Assembly: GCF_016724845.1 (NCBI RefSeq)
Contig: NZ_CP068082.1
Location: 4,650,001-4,714,000, forward strand
Reading direction: 5' to 3'
DNA: 64,000 bases
DNA from: Sphingobacterium spiritivorum
GTDB lineage: Bacteria; Bacteroidota; Bacteroidia; Sphingobacteriales; Sphingobacteriaceae
This document shows positions 18,601-26,180 of the stretch, in pieces. Numbering within the stretch: the stretch's first letter is position 1; each line of letters opens with the position of its first letter. The translations under genes were made by a program, and so were the position numbers. Below the pieces are notes generated by a model. It had not been told where the DNA came from, searched no databases, and saw nothing but the letters and a program-made list of their open reading frames with translations.

Positions 18601-21153
18601 GGCAATACCGTCAAACGTGCGGCTTTCCGCTTTGACGGCATATTTTTCCCAAATGTGCATATTGCCCTGATGACACTTTACAGAAAAGTCGTCGGAGCTT
18701 TCGGAATAATGAACCAGTACATCCGCATCAAACAGGTGCGAAGCGAAACGGGCATAAATCCCAGTAGGTATCCACCGTTCGCCGAGGTTAAAATCCAATT
18801 CCTCAAAGTCAATACGTTTTGGTCGGGCTTCCTCTAAAGCGTTAAGGCTTTCTTTGGCTTCGGTATCATCGGGATTGTTTTCGAGATAGGCTCTTACGTC
18901 GTCGGCTTTCTCAACTACGTTACCTGCAATCCAACGTTCAGCTATTTCGTATTCCTGTTGTAGCGGATTGAAGAACAACCGCCCGTGCAGGGCTTCTTTA
19001 AGGGTATCGGTAGGCAGGCTGCTGATTTCGGACATAAAGTCCAAATCCACATTTCCGTATTTGTTCAGCGAGGCGGCTAAAGCCTCTTCGGGATTGTCGG
19101 TTGCTAACGTAGTGGTAGAAAAGCTAACGGGACGGCTGAAAATATCCGCTTTGTGGATTACGCCGCCAATGATACGCTCCAGATAGGGGATTTCTTTGCC
19201 TGCGCTGTCGGTCTTTATCAGCTTGGCATTGTCGGCAGCATTGAGATTACCGTATTTTTTGACAAAGCCATCGTACAGGAGGTTCAGCGTTTCCCTTTCT
19301 TCTTTATGCTCGGTCTGCTTTTCAGCTTCTTTTTGGTACAGGTTGATATAACTGTCCCTTACGGCTATATAGGCTTCGGCTCTTGCTTTCTGTGAGCTCG
19401 GCAATTGCAACGGATGAAAGGTTGCTGTTGCCTTGTCGTCGTTCCTTTGCACATCTTGCAGATAACCAACCCAACCGTTATCTACCACAAGGCAATCGTT
19501 ACGGTGGAATGATTGCAGTTCGCCAGTGTACGGGGCAGGTTCAGGAATAGCATTAATATTGGTAGTGGCAATGGCTGTCTTATCAGACTGGCCATTACCG
19601 TTTGTTTGTGAAAACAGGTCGCCAATAGCTTCCTGTTTTTTGTCGTTTACTTGGTGGCTTCCATTGGCAGCACCATTAGATTTTAGCGGTGTGTAAGACT
19701 GCTGCCTTGCACTACTGAACAGGTCTGGCTGACGACTTGTTGTACCTCTTCTTTTTTTAGTGCTTTGTCTTTTGGCTTGGGTAGTTCTTTTAGGTGGAGC
19801 AAGAACCATTATAGGTTCGCCCGCACTTTCAAACAGGTCAAAAATACTTAGTTGCTTTAATTCCTGCGGGCTTTCCTGACGGAGTACCGGAGTGGATACA
19901 GATTGCGGTTTTTGCTGAATGATTACAGGGTCGATAACCGGAGGTGTAACCTTTGGTTCAATCGGAATTTGTATAACAGGCTCATCGCTGCGTTCGCCTC
20001 TGTATAAATTCAAATTCAGGTGCTTTCCAAAATCTTCGGAAAGCATTTGCTTCAAATCTTCGGCAATCCCCTCAACACCGTCTTTATGCGTATAGATTAA
20101 GGCAGGTTGCCCGTATGGGTCGGTATCTAATTTTTGGTCGGTATGGATAATTCTTGCACTATCCTGAAAGAGCGCATTGCCCGGCGTATTGTATTCGGTT
20201 GGCTTGCTTTGGCAAAACAGATCTTCCCTGTCGGTCAGATTTTTTTTTGCCGTATTTTTTTGTAGGATAATCAGGTCGCTGCCTACTTCCGTACCTGCAT
20301 ATTCGGTAAACAGGTTGTTGGGCAATCTTACAACCGAAACCAAATTATTATCCTGCATTAACGCCCTGCGTATGGGTTCGTTCTTAGGGCTGTTCAGAAT
20401 GCCCTGTGAAGTAATATAAGCCAACAAGCCGCCCTCACGGAGCATATCAGCACCTTTCAGAAAAAAGTAATTGTGTATGCTTCTGGCAGCTTGTTCCTTT
20501 GCGCTGTTTCTACTGCGGGAATAAGAAAGGTCAAATACAGAAGTATCGCCAAAAGGGATATTACTGGCAATTATATCATAGCTGTTTTGTTCCCTTTCGG
20601 GGATTTCTTCAAAACCGTTTATACGGATATTGCTATCGGGGTAAAGCTGCTTTAAAATCTTGCCTGTAAGCAAGTCCTTTTCATAAGCGGTAACACTGGC
20701 TGTTTGGTTTTCCGAAAAGGATTGGATGAATGAACCGATACCTGCGGAGGGTTCGAGGAATTTATCAATGTGCAGACCATTATCCCGCAAGGCAGATGAA
20801 ATGGCATCTATAACCTTTGGCGGTGTATAAAAAGCCGTCAGTACGGAACTTTTCATACTGTCCACATACCTGCGGTATTGCTTATCGTCTTCGGAATTTT
20901 CTTTGAGTAGTTGGTGGAGTTCCTGCGTGAGTGGAAAAAGGTCGTGTTCTGTTTTTCTCCAATGATTGATATCTATTTTGTTTTCTATGGGGTTCAGAAC
21001 GAATTTAAGACCGCCAAATCCGCTGTATCGCATCATTAGCAGTCTTTCGCCTACGGTGGCTTGCCGTTTCTCCTTTTCCAGTTTAAAAACAATTCGCAGG
21101 GCATCAATATTCTGTTGGAGATGGAACCGTTTACTGAAGCCCATTTTCCTCAA
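15700..21153 (-). CDS. Giant DarB-like protein: N6-adenine methylase fused to SNF2-type helicase
   Basis: 1817 residues. The N-terminal part carries an adenine methyltransferase core: FLEPSAGIGSF (132-142, SAM site) and NIPF (198-201, the catalytic NPPY-like motif). A long disordered Gln/Pro/Thr-rich linker follows (about 380-560). The helicase part has a Walker A-like EVGAGKTLIM (about 975), DESHQFKN (about 1139) and a C-terminal RDGRAIRKGNE (about 1481), then a coiled-coil tail. This is the architecture of phage P1 DarB and of large conserved ICE and phage proteins thought to protect incoming DNA. Its start overlaps the DUF1896 gene by 23 bases. Confidence 0.8.
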   Translation of the reverse strand: MRKMGFSKRFHLQQNIDALRIVFKLEKEKRQATVGERLLMMRYSGFGGLKFVLNPIENKIDINHWRKTEHDLFPLTQELHQLLKENSEDDKQYRRYVDSMKSSVLTAFYTPPKVIDAISSALRDNGLHIDKFLEPSAGIGSFIQSFSENQTASVTAYEKDLLTGKILKQLYPDSNIRINGFEEIPEREQNSYDIIASNIPFGDTSVFDLSYSRSRNSAKEQAARSIHNYFFLKGADMLREGGLLAYITSQGILNSPKNEPIRRALMQDNNLVSVVRLPNNLFTEYAGTEVGSDLIILQKNTAKKNLTDREDLFCQSKPTEYNTPGNALFQDSARIIHTDQKLDTDPYGQPALIYTHKDGVEGIAEDLKQMLSEDFGKHLNLNLYRGERSDEPVIQIPIEPKVTPPVIDPVIIQQKPQSVSTPVLRQESPQELKQLSIFDLFESAGEPIMVLAPPKRTTQAKRQSTKKRRGTTSRQPDLFSSARQQSYTPLKSNGAANGSHQVNDKKQEAIGDLFSQTNGNGQSDKTAIATTNINAIPEPAPYTGELQSFHRNDCLVVDNGWVGYLQDVQRNDDKATATFHPLQLPSSQKARAEAYIAVRDSYINLYQKEAEKQTEHKEERETLNLLYDGFVKKYGNLNAADNAKLIKTDSAGKEIPYLERIIGGVIHKADIFSRPVSFSTTTLATDNPEEALAASLNKYGNVDLDFMSEISSLPTDTLKEALHGRLFFNPLQQEYEIAERWIAGNVVEKADDVRAYLENNPDDTEAKESLNALEEARPKRIDFEELDFNLGERWIPTGIYARFASHLFDADVLVHYSESSDDFSVKCHQGNMHIWEKYAVKAESRTFDGIALLKHALVNTTPDITKKVLVGDQEVKVRDMEAIQMANTKIDEIRTAFTDWLHAQNDEFKNRLTDQYNDTFNCFVRPNYDGSHQEFPGLDRKGAGIEDLYSSQKDTVWMIKLNNGAICDHEVGAGKTLIMCTAAQEMKRLGLAHKPMIIGLKANIPAIAEDYRKAYPHAKILYPGIDDFTPKKRLRIFGNIKNNDWDCVILTHDQFGMIPQSPEIQKEILEIELDSVERNLDALKSQGKEVTRGMLAGVIKRKENLEVKLKTLQHDIENRKDDIVDFKMMGIDHLFVDESHQFKNLMFNTRHTRVAGLGNVDGSQKALNLLFAIRTIQERTNADMGATFLSGTTISNSLTELYLLFKYLRPRALEKQGIHSFDAWAAIYARKTTDYEFSVANNIVAKERFRYFIKVPELAQFYSEITDYRTAKDIGIDRPTKNEVLYNIPPTPDQEAFIQSLMQFAKTGDATLLGREPLSQREEKAKMLIATDYARKMSLDMRMVSGIYDDHPDNKASHCAVNIAKYYNQFNAQKGTQFVFSDLGTYKPGEWNVYSEIKRKLVEDHGIPAHEVRFIQEAKNDKQRKELINGMNEGKIRVLFGSTSMLGTGVNAQKRAVAVHHLDTPWRPSDLAQRDGRAIRKGNEIAKFFADNKVAVIIYAVEKSLDSYKFNLLYNKQLFIDQLKTNNLTKRTIDEGSMDEKSGMNFSEYVAILSGNTDLLDKAKLEKQIAGLESEKQAFNRSKSSAKFKVQDYMEMLQSTQSRLSRMSTDWENLQQRLQKRSDGTIENPVLLDGLPPNANPKQIGAKLNEIANKARTAGDYREIGNLYGFQLLVKTELPKDNSTLERVNRFFITGEGNIKYTYNNGLMAKDPETAAMNFLRALEKLPGFVKQEQEKIAEIQKDLPILQEVVNGTWAKESRLSELKTELAAVERKIQLSITPETKQDASEQAEKQNEAPKVQESIIRTKGVHSPRGVL

Positions 21154-21568
21154 TCCATATTGAGATGGTTCCAGTCAGTTCGGTGTAGAGTACATCAAAC
21201 TCATACCCATAGGCGAAATCATCGGTTAATTTGTATCCTGCGAAAACAGGCTCACATACAGGGAACATTTTCAGGGCGAACAGTCGCAGTTCCTCGTCTG
21301 CCATTATGGTATCAAACTCATTGCATACCACTTTGAAAACCGTGTCGAACTTGGAGAAGTGCAAGCCCTCAAAAAGTATGTAATTGGCTATTTCGTCGCA
21401 TTGCTCAACGGCGTTTCCCGAACGGAAAGCACCTTCGTAAGCATTGGCAGCCCACGAAGACCGTTGGTCTATAAATTTTTGGTCGTGTGCCTTTTCGGGA
21501 AAGCTGCTGTTTAATAGTTCTTGCAGTCGTAATCTGAAAAACGACAGGTCTTTTTGCTGTACATCCAT
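21131..21568 (-). CDS. DUF1896 protein
   Basis: 145 residues, acidic and soluble. It matches the DUF1896 family, which is almost always directly upstream of the giant methylase/helicase in Bacteroidetes ICEs; the function is unknown. Conserved features include FLRLRLQELLNSSFPEKAHD-like helices near the N-terminus and FEGLHFSKFDTVF in the middle. The 23-base overlap with the downstream gene suggests coupled translation and perhaps a complex. Confidence 0.8.
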   Translation of the reverse strand: MDVQQKDLSFFRLRLQELLNSSFPEKAHDQKFIDQRSSWAANAYEGAFRSGNAVEQCDEIANYILFEGLHFSKFDTVFKVVCNEFDTIMADEELRLFALKMFPVCEPVFAGYKLTDDFAYGYEFDVLYTELTGTISIWIEENGLQ

Positions 21569-21637
21569 ACTTTATTTTGTTTTGAATTTTACTTAAATCC
21601 TAAAATTAGAAGCAGGAGCAAATGCCTTTGATAATGT

Positions 21638-21670
21638 TGCAGGGTTTGGCTTTGAAAGGCAGGATTTGGC
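21638..21670 (-). promoter_or_regulatory. Paired operator-like motif upstream of the DUF1896 gene
   Basis: TGCAGGGTTTGGC (21638-21650) and GGCAGGATTTGGC (21658-21670) are 20 bases apart. They lie 70 bases before the minus-strand start at 21568 and face it as in the other pairs. Confidence 0.5.
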
Positions 21671-21744
21671 TATTTACAATAGAAATTTGAAATGATAATT
21701 TGTACAGAATTGGTGCTTGGATATATGTTTTTTCACAAACTATT

Positions 21745-21778
21745 TTTGTGGTTTAAATATTTATCGTAATATTGCGAT
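21745..21778 (+). promoter_or_regulatory. Promoter and operator of the ars operon
   Basis: TTTG (21745-21748) and TAATATTG (21767-21774, one base off the TAnnTTTG consensus) are 18 bases apart. The -7 box is inside the near-perfect palindrome ATCGTAATATTGCGAT (21763-21778), a likely ArsR operator. A partial copy (AATCGCAATAAAGCAATAT) occurs after arsR at about 22146-22164. Confidence 0.65.
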
Positions 21779-21795
21779 GTAAAATTAAGTGTATT

Positions 21796-22125
21796 ATGGG
21801 CGTAACAAAAACTGAAATATTTACAGAGCAGCAAAACAACTTGGCAACCTCTTTAAAGGCATTGGCTCATCCTGCCCGTATAGCTATCCTACAATACATC
21901 ATCAAGCAGAATGCTTGCATTTGTAATGACTTAGTGGAAGAATTAGGATTGGCGCAGGCTACGATTTCACAACATTTAAAAGAGCTTAAAAACATTGGTA
22001 TCATCAAAGGCAATATAGAAGGGACAAGTGTGTGCTACTGTATTGATGAAAATGTTTGGCAGCAGATTAAAAAGGAACTCAATGCTTTCTTTATAGATAA
22101 TGTAGAGGTTGATAAATGCTGTTAA
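21796..22125 (+). CDS. arsR: ArsR-family repressor of the arsenic operon
   Basis: 109 residues from the ATG at 21796, which lies just after the operator. A winged HTH is visible (VEELGLAQATISQHLKEL, about 47-65). Cys-rich CICND (about 41-45) precedes the helix, and the C-terminus ends in KCC, so As(III) ligands are available. It probably represses its own operon through the palindrome at 21763-21778. Confidence 0.9.
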   Translation: MGVTKTEIFTEQQNNLATSLKALAHPARIAILQYIIKQNACICNDLVEELGLAQATISQHLKELKNIGIIKGNIEGTSVCYCIDENVWQQIKKELNAFFIDNVEVDKCC

Positions 22126-22184
22126 GCATTTTTTTTAAGCACATTAATCGCAATAAAGCAATATAACAATTAAATAAAAAAATA

Positions 22185-22649
22185 ATGAAACTATCAAACA
22201 TCAAAGAAATCTTACCAGCATTGGATAATGTTGAATTTCAATTAGAGAACGGAACATTTGTACCCGAACACTTTCACGTTACCGAGATAGGTGTTATTAC
22301 AAAACACTTCATTGATTGTGGCGGAACAATTAGAAACGAAAAAGTTGTCAATTTCCAATTATGGAATGCCAACGATTTTGAACACCGATTAAAGCCAACA
22401 AAGCTATTAAACATCATTAAGCTATCCGAAGAAAAGTTGGGTATTGAAGATGCCGAAATAGAAGTAGAATACCAAAGCGAAACGGTTGGTAAATACGATT
22501 TGAATTTTAACGGAAACCATTTTGTACTGAAAAACAAGCAAACCGCTTGCCTGGCAAGTGATGCTTGCGGTATTCCTGCCGAAAAGCAAAAGGTAAAATT
22601 ATCAGAGCTGAATAATGCTTGCTGTACACCAAATTCGGGATGTTGCTAA
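22185..22649 (+). CDS. DUF6428 protein with cysteine-rich tail, ars operon
   Basis: 154 residues, soluble. The body resembles DUF6428, a family commonly seen between arsR and arsC in Bacteroidetes. The C-terminal 35 residues contain six Cys (CLASDAC, NACCTPNSGCC), which suggests binding of As(III) or another soft metal, possibly as a chaperone. No activity is known. It lies 59 bases after arsR, and the arsC-like gene follows after 19 bases. Confidence 0.75.
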   Translation: MKLSNIKEILPALDNVEFQLENGTFVPEHFHVTEIGVITKHFIDCGGTIRNEKVVNFQLWNANDFEHRLKPTKLLNIIKLSEEKLGIEDAEIEVEYQSETVGKYDLNFNGNHFVLKNKQTACLASDACGIPAEKQKVKLSELNNACCTPNSGCC

Positions 22650-22668
22650 ACACTAAAAACAAAATGCG

Positions 22669-23283
22669 ATGTATCAAAAACTAATCGAAATCATTAACAA
22701 CAAAATTGATGTACAAAGCATCAGCGAAGAACGTAAAGCCGTATTACAACCGCTGATTGATTTTATACAGCAAAAAGTAAACGACAGGCAGGATATAAAT
22801 ATCAATTTCATCTGTACCCACAATTCCCGAAGAAGCCATTTATCACAGGTTTGGGCACAGGTAGCGTCAGCACATTTTAATATACCAAATGTACATTGTT
22901 ATTCGGGCGGTACGGAAGAAACGTCACTATTTCCGAAAGTTGCAGAAACATTGACTAATCAGGGGTTTAACATTTTCAAAATCGCAGATACTAATAACCC
23001 TGTATATGCCATAAAATACAGCGATAATGCTTTGCCTGTTATCGGCTTTTCAAAAAAGTACGATAGTCCTTTCAACCCAGTATCAGCATTTACAGCCATT
23101 ATGACCTGTTCACAGGCAGACGGTGGATGTCCATTTATTGCAGGTGCAGAAAAAAGGATACCTATCACATTTGAAGACCCTAAAATTTCAGACAATACAC
23201 CGGAGCAATCACAGGTATATGCAGAAAGAAGTTTACAGATAGCAACGGAAATGTTTTATGTTTTTTCAAAAGTCAGTCAATAA
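22669..23283 (+). CDS. arsC: ArsC-like arsenate reductase (LMW phosphatase superfamily)
   Basis: 204 residues. The phosphatase-type loop CTHNSRRS (Cys49, Arg55) binds arsenate. TCSQADGGCPFIAG (about 145-158) supplies two more Cys, as in thioredoxin-linked arsenate reductases. An N-terminal extension of about 43 residues precedes the domain and is usual for this Bacteroidetes subfamily. It would reduce arsenate to arsenite for export by Acr3, whose gene starts 3 bases after this stop. Confidence 0.85.
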   Translation: MYQKLIEIINNKIDVQSISEERKAVLQPLIDFIQQKVNDRQDININFICTHNSRRSHLSQVWAQVASAHFNIPNVHCYSGGTEETSLFPKVAETLTNQGFNIFKIADTNNPVYAIKYSDNALPVIGFSKKYDSPFNPVSAFTAIMTCSQADGGCPFIAGAEKRIPITFEDPKISDNTPEQSQVYAERSLQIATEMFYVFSKVSQ

Positions 23284-23286
23284 CCA

Positions 23287-24318
23287 ATGCAACCAAAACT
23301 AAAATTTCTTGACCGTTACCTTACCTTATGGATATTCCTTGCAATGGCAGCAGGTATAGGTTTAGGGTATTTCTTTCCGGGAATATCAAAAATTACAAAT
23401 GCTTTATCCGTAGGCACTACAAACGTTCCTTTGGCAATAGGTCTGATACTGATGATGTACCCGCCATTGGCAAAAGTGGATTATTCATTATTGCCCCAAG
23501 CATTTAAGGATAAAAAAGTAATCGGCATATCCTTATTGCTCAATTGGGTTATCGGTACAATATTGATGTTCGGATTAGCCGTTTTGTTTTTACGTAATGA
23601 ACCCGATTATATGACAGGCTTGATATTGATAGGTTTGGCAAGATGTATCGCAATGGTAATCGTATGGAGCGATTTAGCTAAAGCAAACAGAGAATACACA
23701 GCTATGTTAGTTGCATTAAACAGCATCTTTCAGATAATTTCTTATAGCTTCTTAGTTTGGTTATTCATTAATGTATTACCAAGCAAATTAGGATTGGCAA
23801 ATTTCAATGTAAGCGTATCAATGAAAGATGTTACAGAAAGCGTATTGATATACTTAGGCATTCCTTTCTTAGCAGGTTTTATAAGCCGTTACGCAATGGT
23901 AAAATCAAAAGGTATAGAATGGTATAACAGGAAATTTGTACCCCGAATATCGCCCATTACATTATATGCTTTACTTTTTACTATAGTATTAATGTTCAGT
24001 CTGAAAGGAGATAAAATATTAGAACTGCCAATGGATGTGGTAAAAGTAGCTATACCGTTAATCATCTATTTTGTACTGATGTTTTTCGTCAGCTTCTTTA
24101 TCAACAAATCCCTTAAAGTTCCTTACGACAAAAACGCCTCAATCGCATTTACAGCCACAGGAAACAACTTTGAATTGGCAATAGCGGTAGCAATAGCCGT
24201 TTTCGGTATTCATTCCCCACAAGCGTTTGTAGGCGTTATAGGACCGTTGGTAGAAGTTCCGGTACTAATTCTATTAGTACGTGCAAGTTTATGGTTAAAG
24301 AAGAAGTATTACAGTTAG
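23287..24318 (+). CDS. acr3: Acr3-family arsenite efflux transporter
   Basis: 343 residues with about ten membrane segments. The conserved Cys120 lies in GLARCIAMVIVW, and the ATGNNFELAIA motif with its essential Glu is near residue 295. Acr3 expels arsenite using the proton gradient. It is co-transcribed with the arsC-like gene (3-base gap). All hallmark residues are present. Confidence 0.92.
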   Translation: MQPKLKFLDRYLTLWIFLAMAAGIGLGYFFPGISKITNALSVGTTNVPLAIGLILMMYPPLAKVDYSLLPQAFKDKKVIGISLLLNWVIGTILMFGLAVLFLRNEPDYMTGLILIGLARCIAMVIVWSDLAKANREYTAMLVALNSIFQIISYSFLVWLFINVLPSKLGLANFNVSVSMKDVTESVLIYLGIPFLAGFISRYAMVKSKGIEWYNRKFVPRISPITLYALLFTIVLMFSLKGDKILELPMDVVKVAIPLIIYFVLMFFVSFFINKSLKVPYDKNASIAFTATGNNFELAIAVAIAVFGIHSPQAFVGVIGPLVEVPVLILLVRASLWLKKKYYS

Positions 24319-24405
24319 AAACAAGCAAAAGTTATGAAATGGCAATATGATTTCAACAGATGTACAAAAAATATAAGGTTCAATAATTAAAATAATATCG
24401 CGAAA

Positions 24406-24822
24406 ATGATAAAACTAATAAAGACCATACCTGCATTTCCTGTTCGGGATATTGAAAAAGCAGTTGCCTTTTATAAAGCCCGATTGGGCTTTGATTGCAG
24501 ACATATGGAAGAAACCTTTGCAATATTAATTAGGAATGGTATAGACTTACATTTATGGGCTTCCTGTAATTATAGCTGGAAATGGAAAAGTATTTTTTTA
24601 TTTCTCAAACCGATTAGTAGCGGAGCGGAAAGTTTTTTGGCAGGTACACACAGTTGCCGGATTGAAATAAAAGGCATTGACGAACTGTATAAAGAACTAA
24701 AAGAAAAGGAAGTATTACACAATGAAAAAACCGAAATAGAAACCACTTACTACGACACAAGAGAATTTGCAACTTTGGACTTATACGGAAATTTACTAAC
24801 CTTTTACGAAAATATACAGTAG
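24406..24822 (+). CDS. VOC-family protein, bleomycin-resistance-like
   Basis: 138 residues. One full vicinal-oxygen-chelate unit is visible: IPAFPVRDIEKAVAFYKARL at the start, DLHLWASCN in the middle and LDLYGNLLTFYE at the end. This pattern is closest to bleomycin-binding proteins, which sequester the drug. An ArsI-type C-As lyase is an alternative because of its place after acr3, but the cysteine pair of ArsI is not evident. Confidence 0.7.
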   Translation: MIKLIKTIPAFPVRDIEKAVAFYKARLGFDCRHMEETFAILIRNGIDLHLWASCNYSWKWKSIFLFLKPISSGAESFLAGTHSCRIEIKGIDELYKELKEKEVLHNEKTEIETTYYDTREFATLDLYGNLLTFYENIQ

Positions 24823-24869
24823 GAACAAACAGTTCAACCAAGCCGGTTTTAACTTTTTGTATTTTAGCA

Positions 24870-24900
24870 ATTGCTTAAATAAGCAAATTAACTATATTTG
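24870..24900 (+). promoter_or_regulatory. Promoter and operator of the second ArsR-merTP cassette
   Basis: TATATTTG (24893-24900) is a -7 box. A weak ATTG (24870-24873) could be the -33 box, 19 bases away. Between and over them is the perfect palindrome TTGCTTA-AA-TAAGCAA (24871-24886). Its first 13 bases are identical to 1576-1588 in front of the mer operon. Confidence 0.6.
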
Positions 24901-24904
24901 CAAC

Positions 24905-25270
24905 ATGGATAGTACTTCTTGTATAAGACAACAGGCGGACATTAAACAAATCAATCGCTGTAAAGAACGAGTTTCAGAACTTCACGGTTCGTTTGACTAT
25001 TTGTCGAATGGACTTGAATTGGCGGGAAACAATGTAAGACTGAAAATCCTGTTTCTGATTTATGAAGAAAAACGACTATGTGTTTGTGATTTAAGCGATA
25101 TTCTCGGTATGACAATTTCTGCAATTTCTCAACATTTACGAAAGCTCAAAGACCGTAGACTAATTGAAACGGAAAGAAAAGCACAAACTATTTTTTATTC
25201 ATTGACAAAAGAGTATGAAAAAATGTTGACCCCATTTTTTGAAATACTTGATGATAATAAAATTTTATAA
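24905..25270 (+). CDS. ArsR-family repressor of the second merTP cassette
   Basis: 121 residues from the ATG at 24905, right after the -7 box. The winged HTH CVCDLSDILGMTISAISQHL closely matches the regulator at 1638-2015, with the same Cys-x-Cys before the helix. It probably senses the same metal. The merTP gene follows after 5 bases. A longer reading from 24857 would cover the promoter and is unlikely. Confidence 0.8.
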   Translation: MDSTSCIRQQADIKQINRCKERVSELHGSFDYLSNGLELAGNNVRLKILFLIYEEKRLCVCDLSDILGMTISAISQHLRKLKDRRLIETERKAQTIFYSLTKEYEKMLTPFFEILDDNKIL

Positions 25271-25275
25271 ACTAT

Positions 25276-25878
25276 ATGAAAACGGACAACAAACTAATCG
25301 GCACTGGACTTTTTACAGCAATTGCTGCGTCATTATGTTGCATTACGCCTGTTTTAGCTCTAATAGCAGGGACAAGCGGGATTGCTTCAACCTTTTCTTG
25401 GCTCGAACCTTTCCGACCATATTTTATTGGCTTGACAATTTTAGTGCTTGGTTTTGCTTGGTTTCAAAAGTTGAAACCCAAAAAGCAAATTGACTGTGAA
25501 TGTGAAATAAATGAAAAACCGAATTTTATGCAAACAAAATCATTTTTAGGAATTATTACTGTTATGGCGGCTTTACTTTTGTCATTTCCCCTTTATGCCC
25601 ACATCTTTTTTCCAAAGACCGAAAGTAAAGCAATTATTACCCAAACTTCCAAAATCCAGAAAGTTGAGTTTACAATCAAAGGGATGACTTGTTCAGGTTG
25701 TGAACATCATATTAAAACAGAGATTAGCAAACTAAAAGGAATTATCGAAGTTGTCGTTTCCTATGAGAAAGGCAACGCTATTGTTAAGTTTGACAACAAG
25801 CAAACAAGTATTGCCGAAATCGAAAAAGCTATCAATTCGACAGGTTATAAATCACTAAAAAGTAAAGTTATATCATAA
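25276..25878 (+). CDS. merTP: MerTP mercuric transporter, second copy
   Basis: 200 residues, same architecture as the protein at 2012-2617: Cys21-Cys22 in the first of three membrane segments, Cys-x-Cys in the loop (CECEI) and a C-terminal HMA domain with GMTCSGC. No merA or merB follows this copy, so imported Hg(II) would depend on the merA at 3972-5624. Alternatively it may serve another metal such as arsenic-associated thiophilic ions. The stop and the next start overlap by one base. Confidence 0.85.
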   Translation: MKTDNKLIGTGLFTAIAASLCCITPVLALIAGTSGIASTFSWLEPFRPYFIGLTILVLGFAWFQKLKPKKQIDCECEINEKPNFMQTKSFLGIITVMAALLLSFPLYAHIFFPKTESKAIITQTSKIQKVEFTIKGMTCSGCEHHIKTEISKLKGIIEVVVSYEKGNAIVKFDNKQTSIAEIEKAINSTGYKSLKSKVIS

Positions 25879-26087
25879 TGGAAATTAAATTAAAATCAAT
25901 AATAACTTGCCCAAACTGTGGACACAAAAAAGAGGAAACAATGCCAACAGATGCTTGCCAGTATTTTTATGAATGTGAAAATTGCAAAACAAGATTAAAA
26001 CCATTACAGGGGGATTGTTGTGTGTATTGCAGTTATGGTACTGTAAAATGCCCGCCAATACAAGCAGGAAATAGCTGTTGTAAATAA
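25878..26087 (+). CDS. GDCCVxC-type small cysteine-rich protein
   Basis: 69 residues with eleven Cys: a CPNCGHKK knuckle, CENCKT, the family signature GDCCVYCSYGTVKCPP and a terminal CC. This family of small metal-binding proteins often accompanies merTP genes in Bacteroidetes. It probably binds Hg or Zn; the exact role is unknown. Its ATG shares one base with the merTP stop (TAATG), so the two are translated together. Confidence 0.75.
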   Translation: MEIKLKSIITCPNCGHKKEETMPTDACQYFYECENCKTRLKPLQGDCCVYCSYGTVKCPPIQAGNSCCK

Positions 26088-26152
26088 GAGAAGCTTAATA
26101 ATTTACTTTAGAAAGCTACTTGTCTAAATTTGTGAGTATAACCTATTTAGCG

Positions 26153-26180
26153 AAAAACCTCCGAATTATCAGAGGTTTTT
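26153..26180. terminator. Bidirectional terminator
   Basis: AAAAACCTC (26153-26161) pairs with GAGGTTTTT (26172-26180) over a 10-base loop, with A and T runs on both sides. It separates the convergent GDCC and ORF6N genes. Confidence 0.8.

Noticed and set aside
24406..24822. ArsI C-As lyase
   Set aside because: The VOC protein follows acr3, but the ArsI cysteine pair is not visible and the sequence pattern is nearer to bleomycin-binding proteins.
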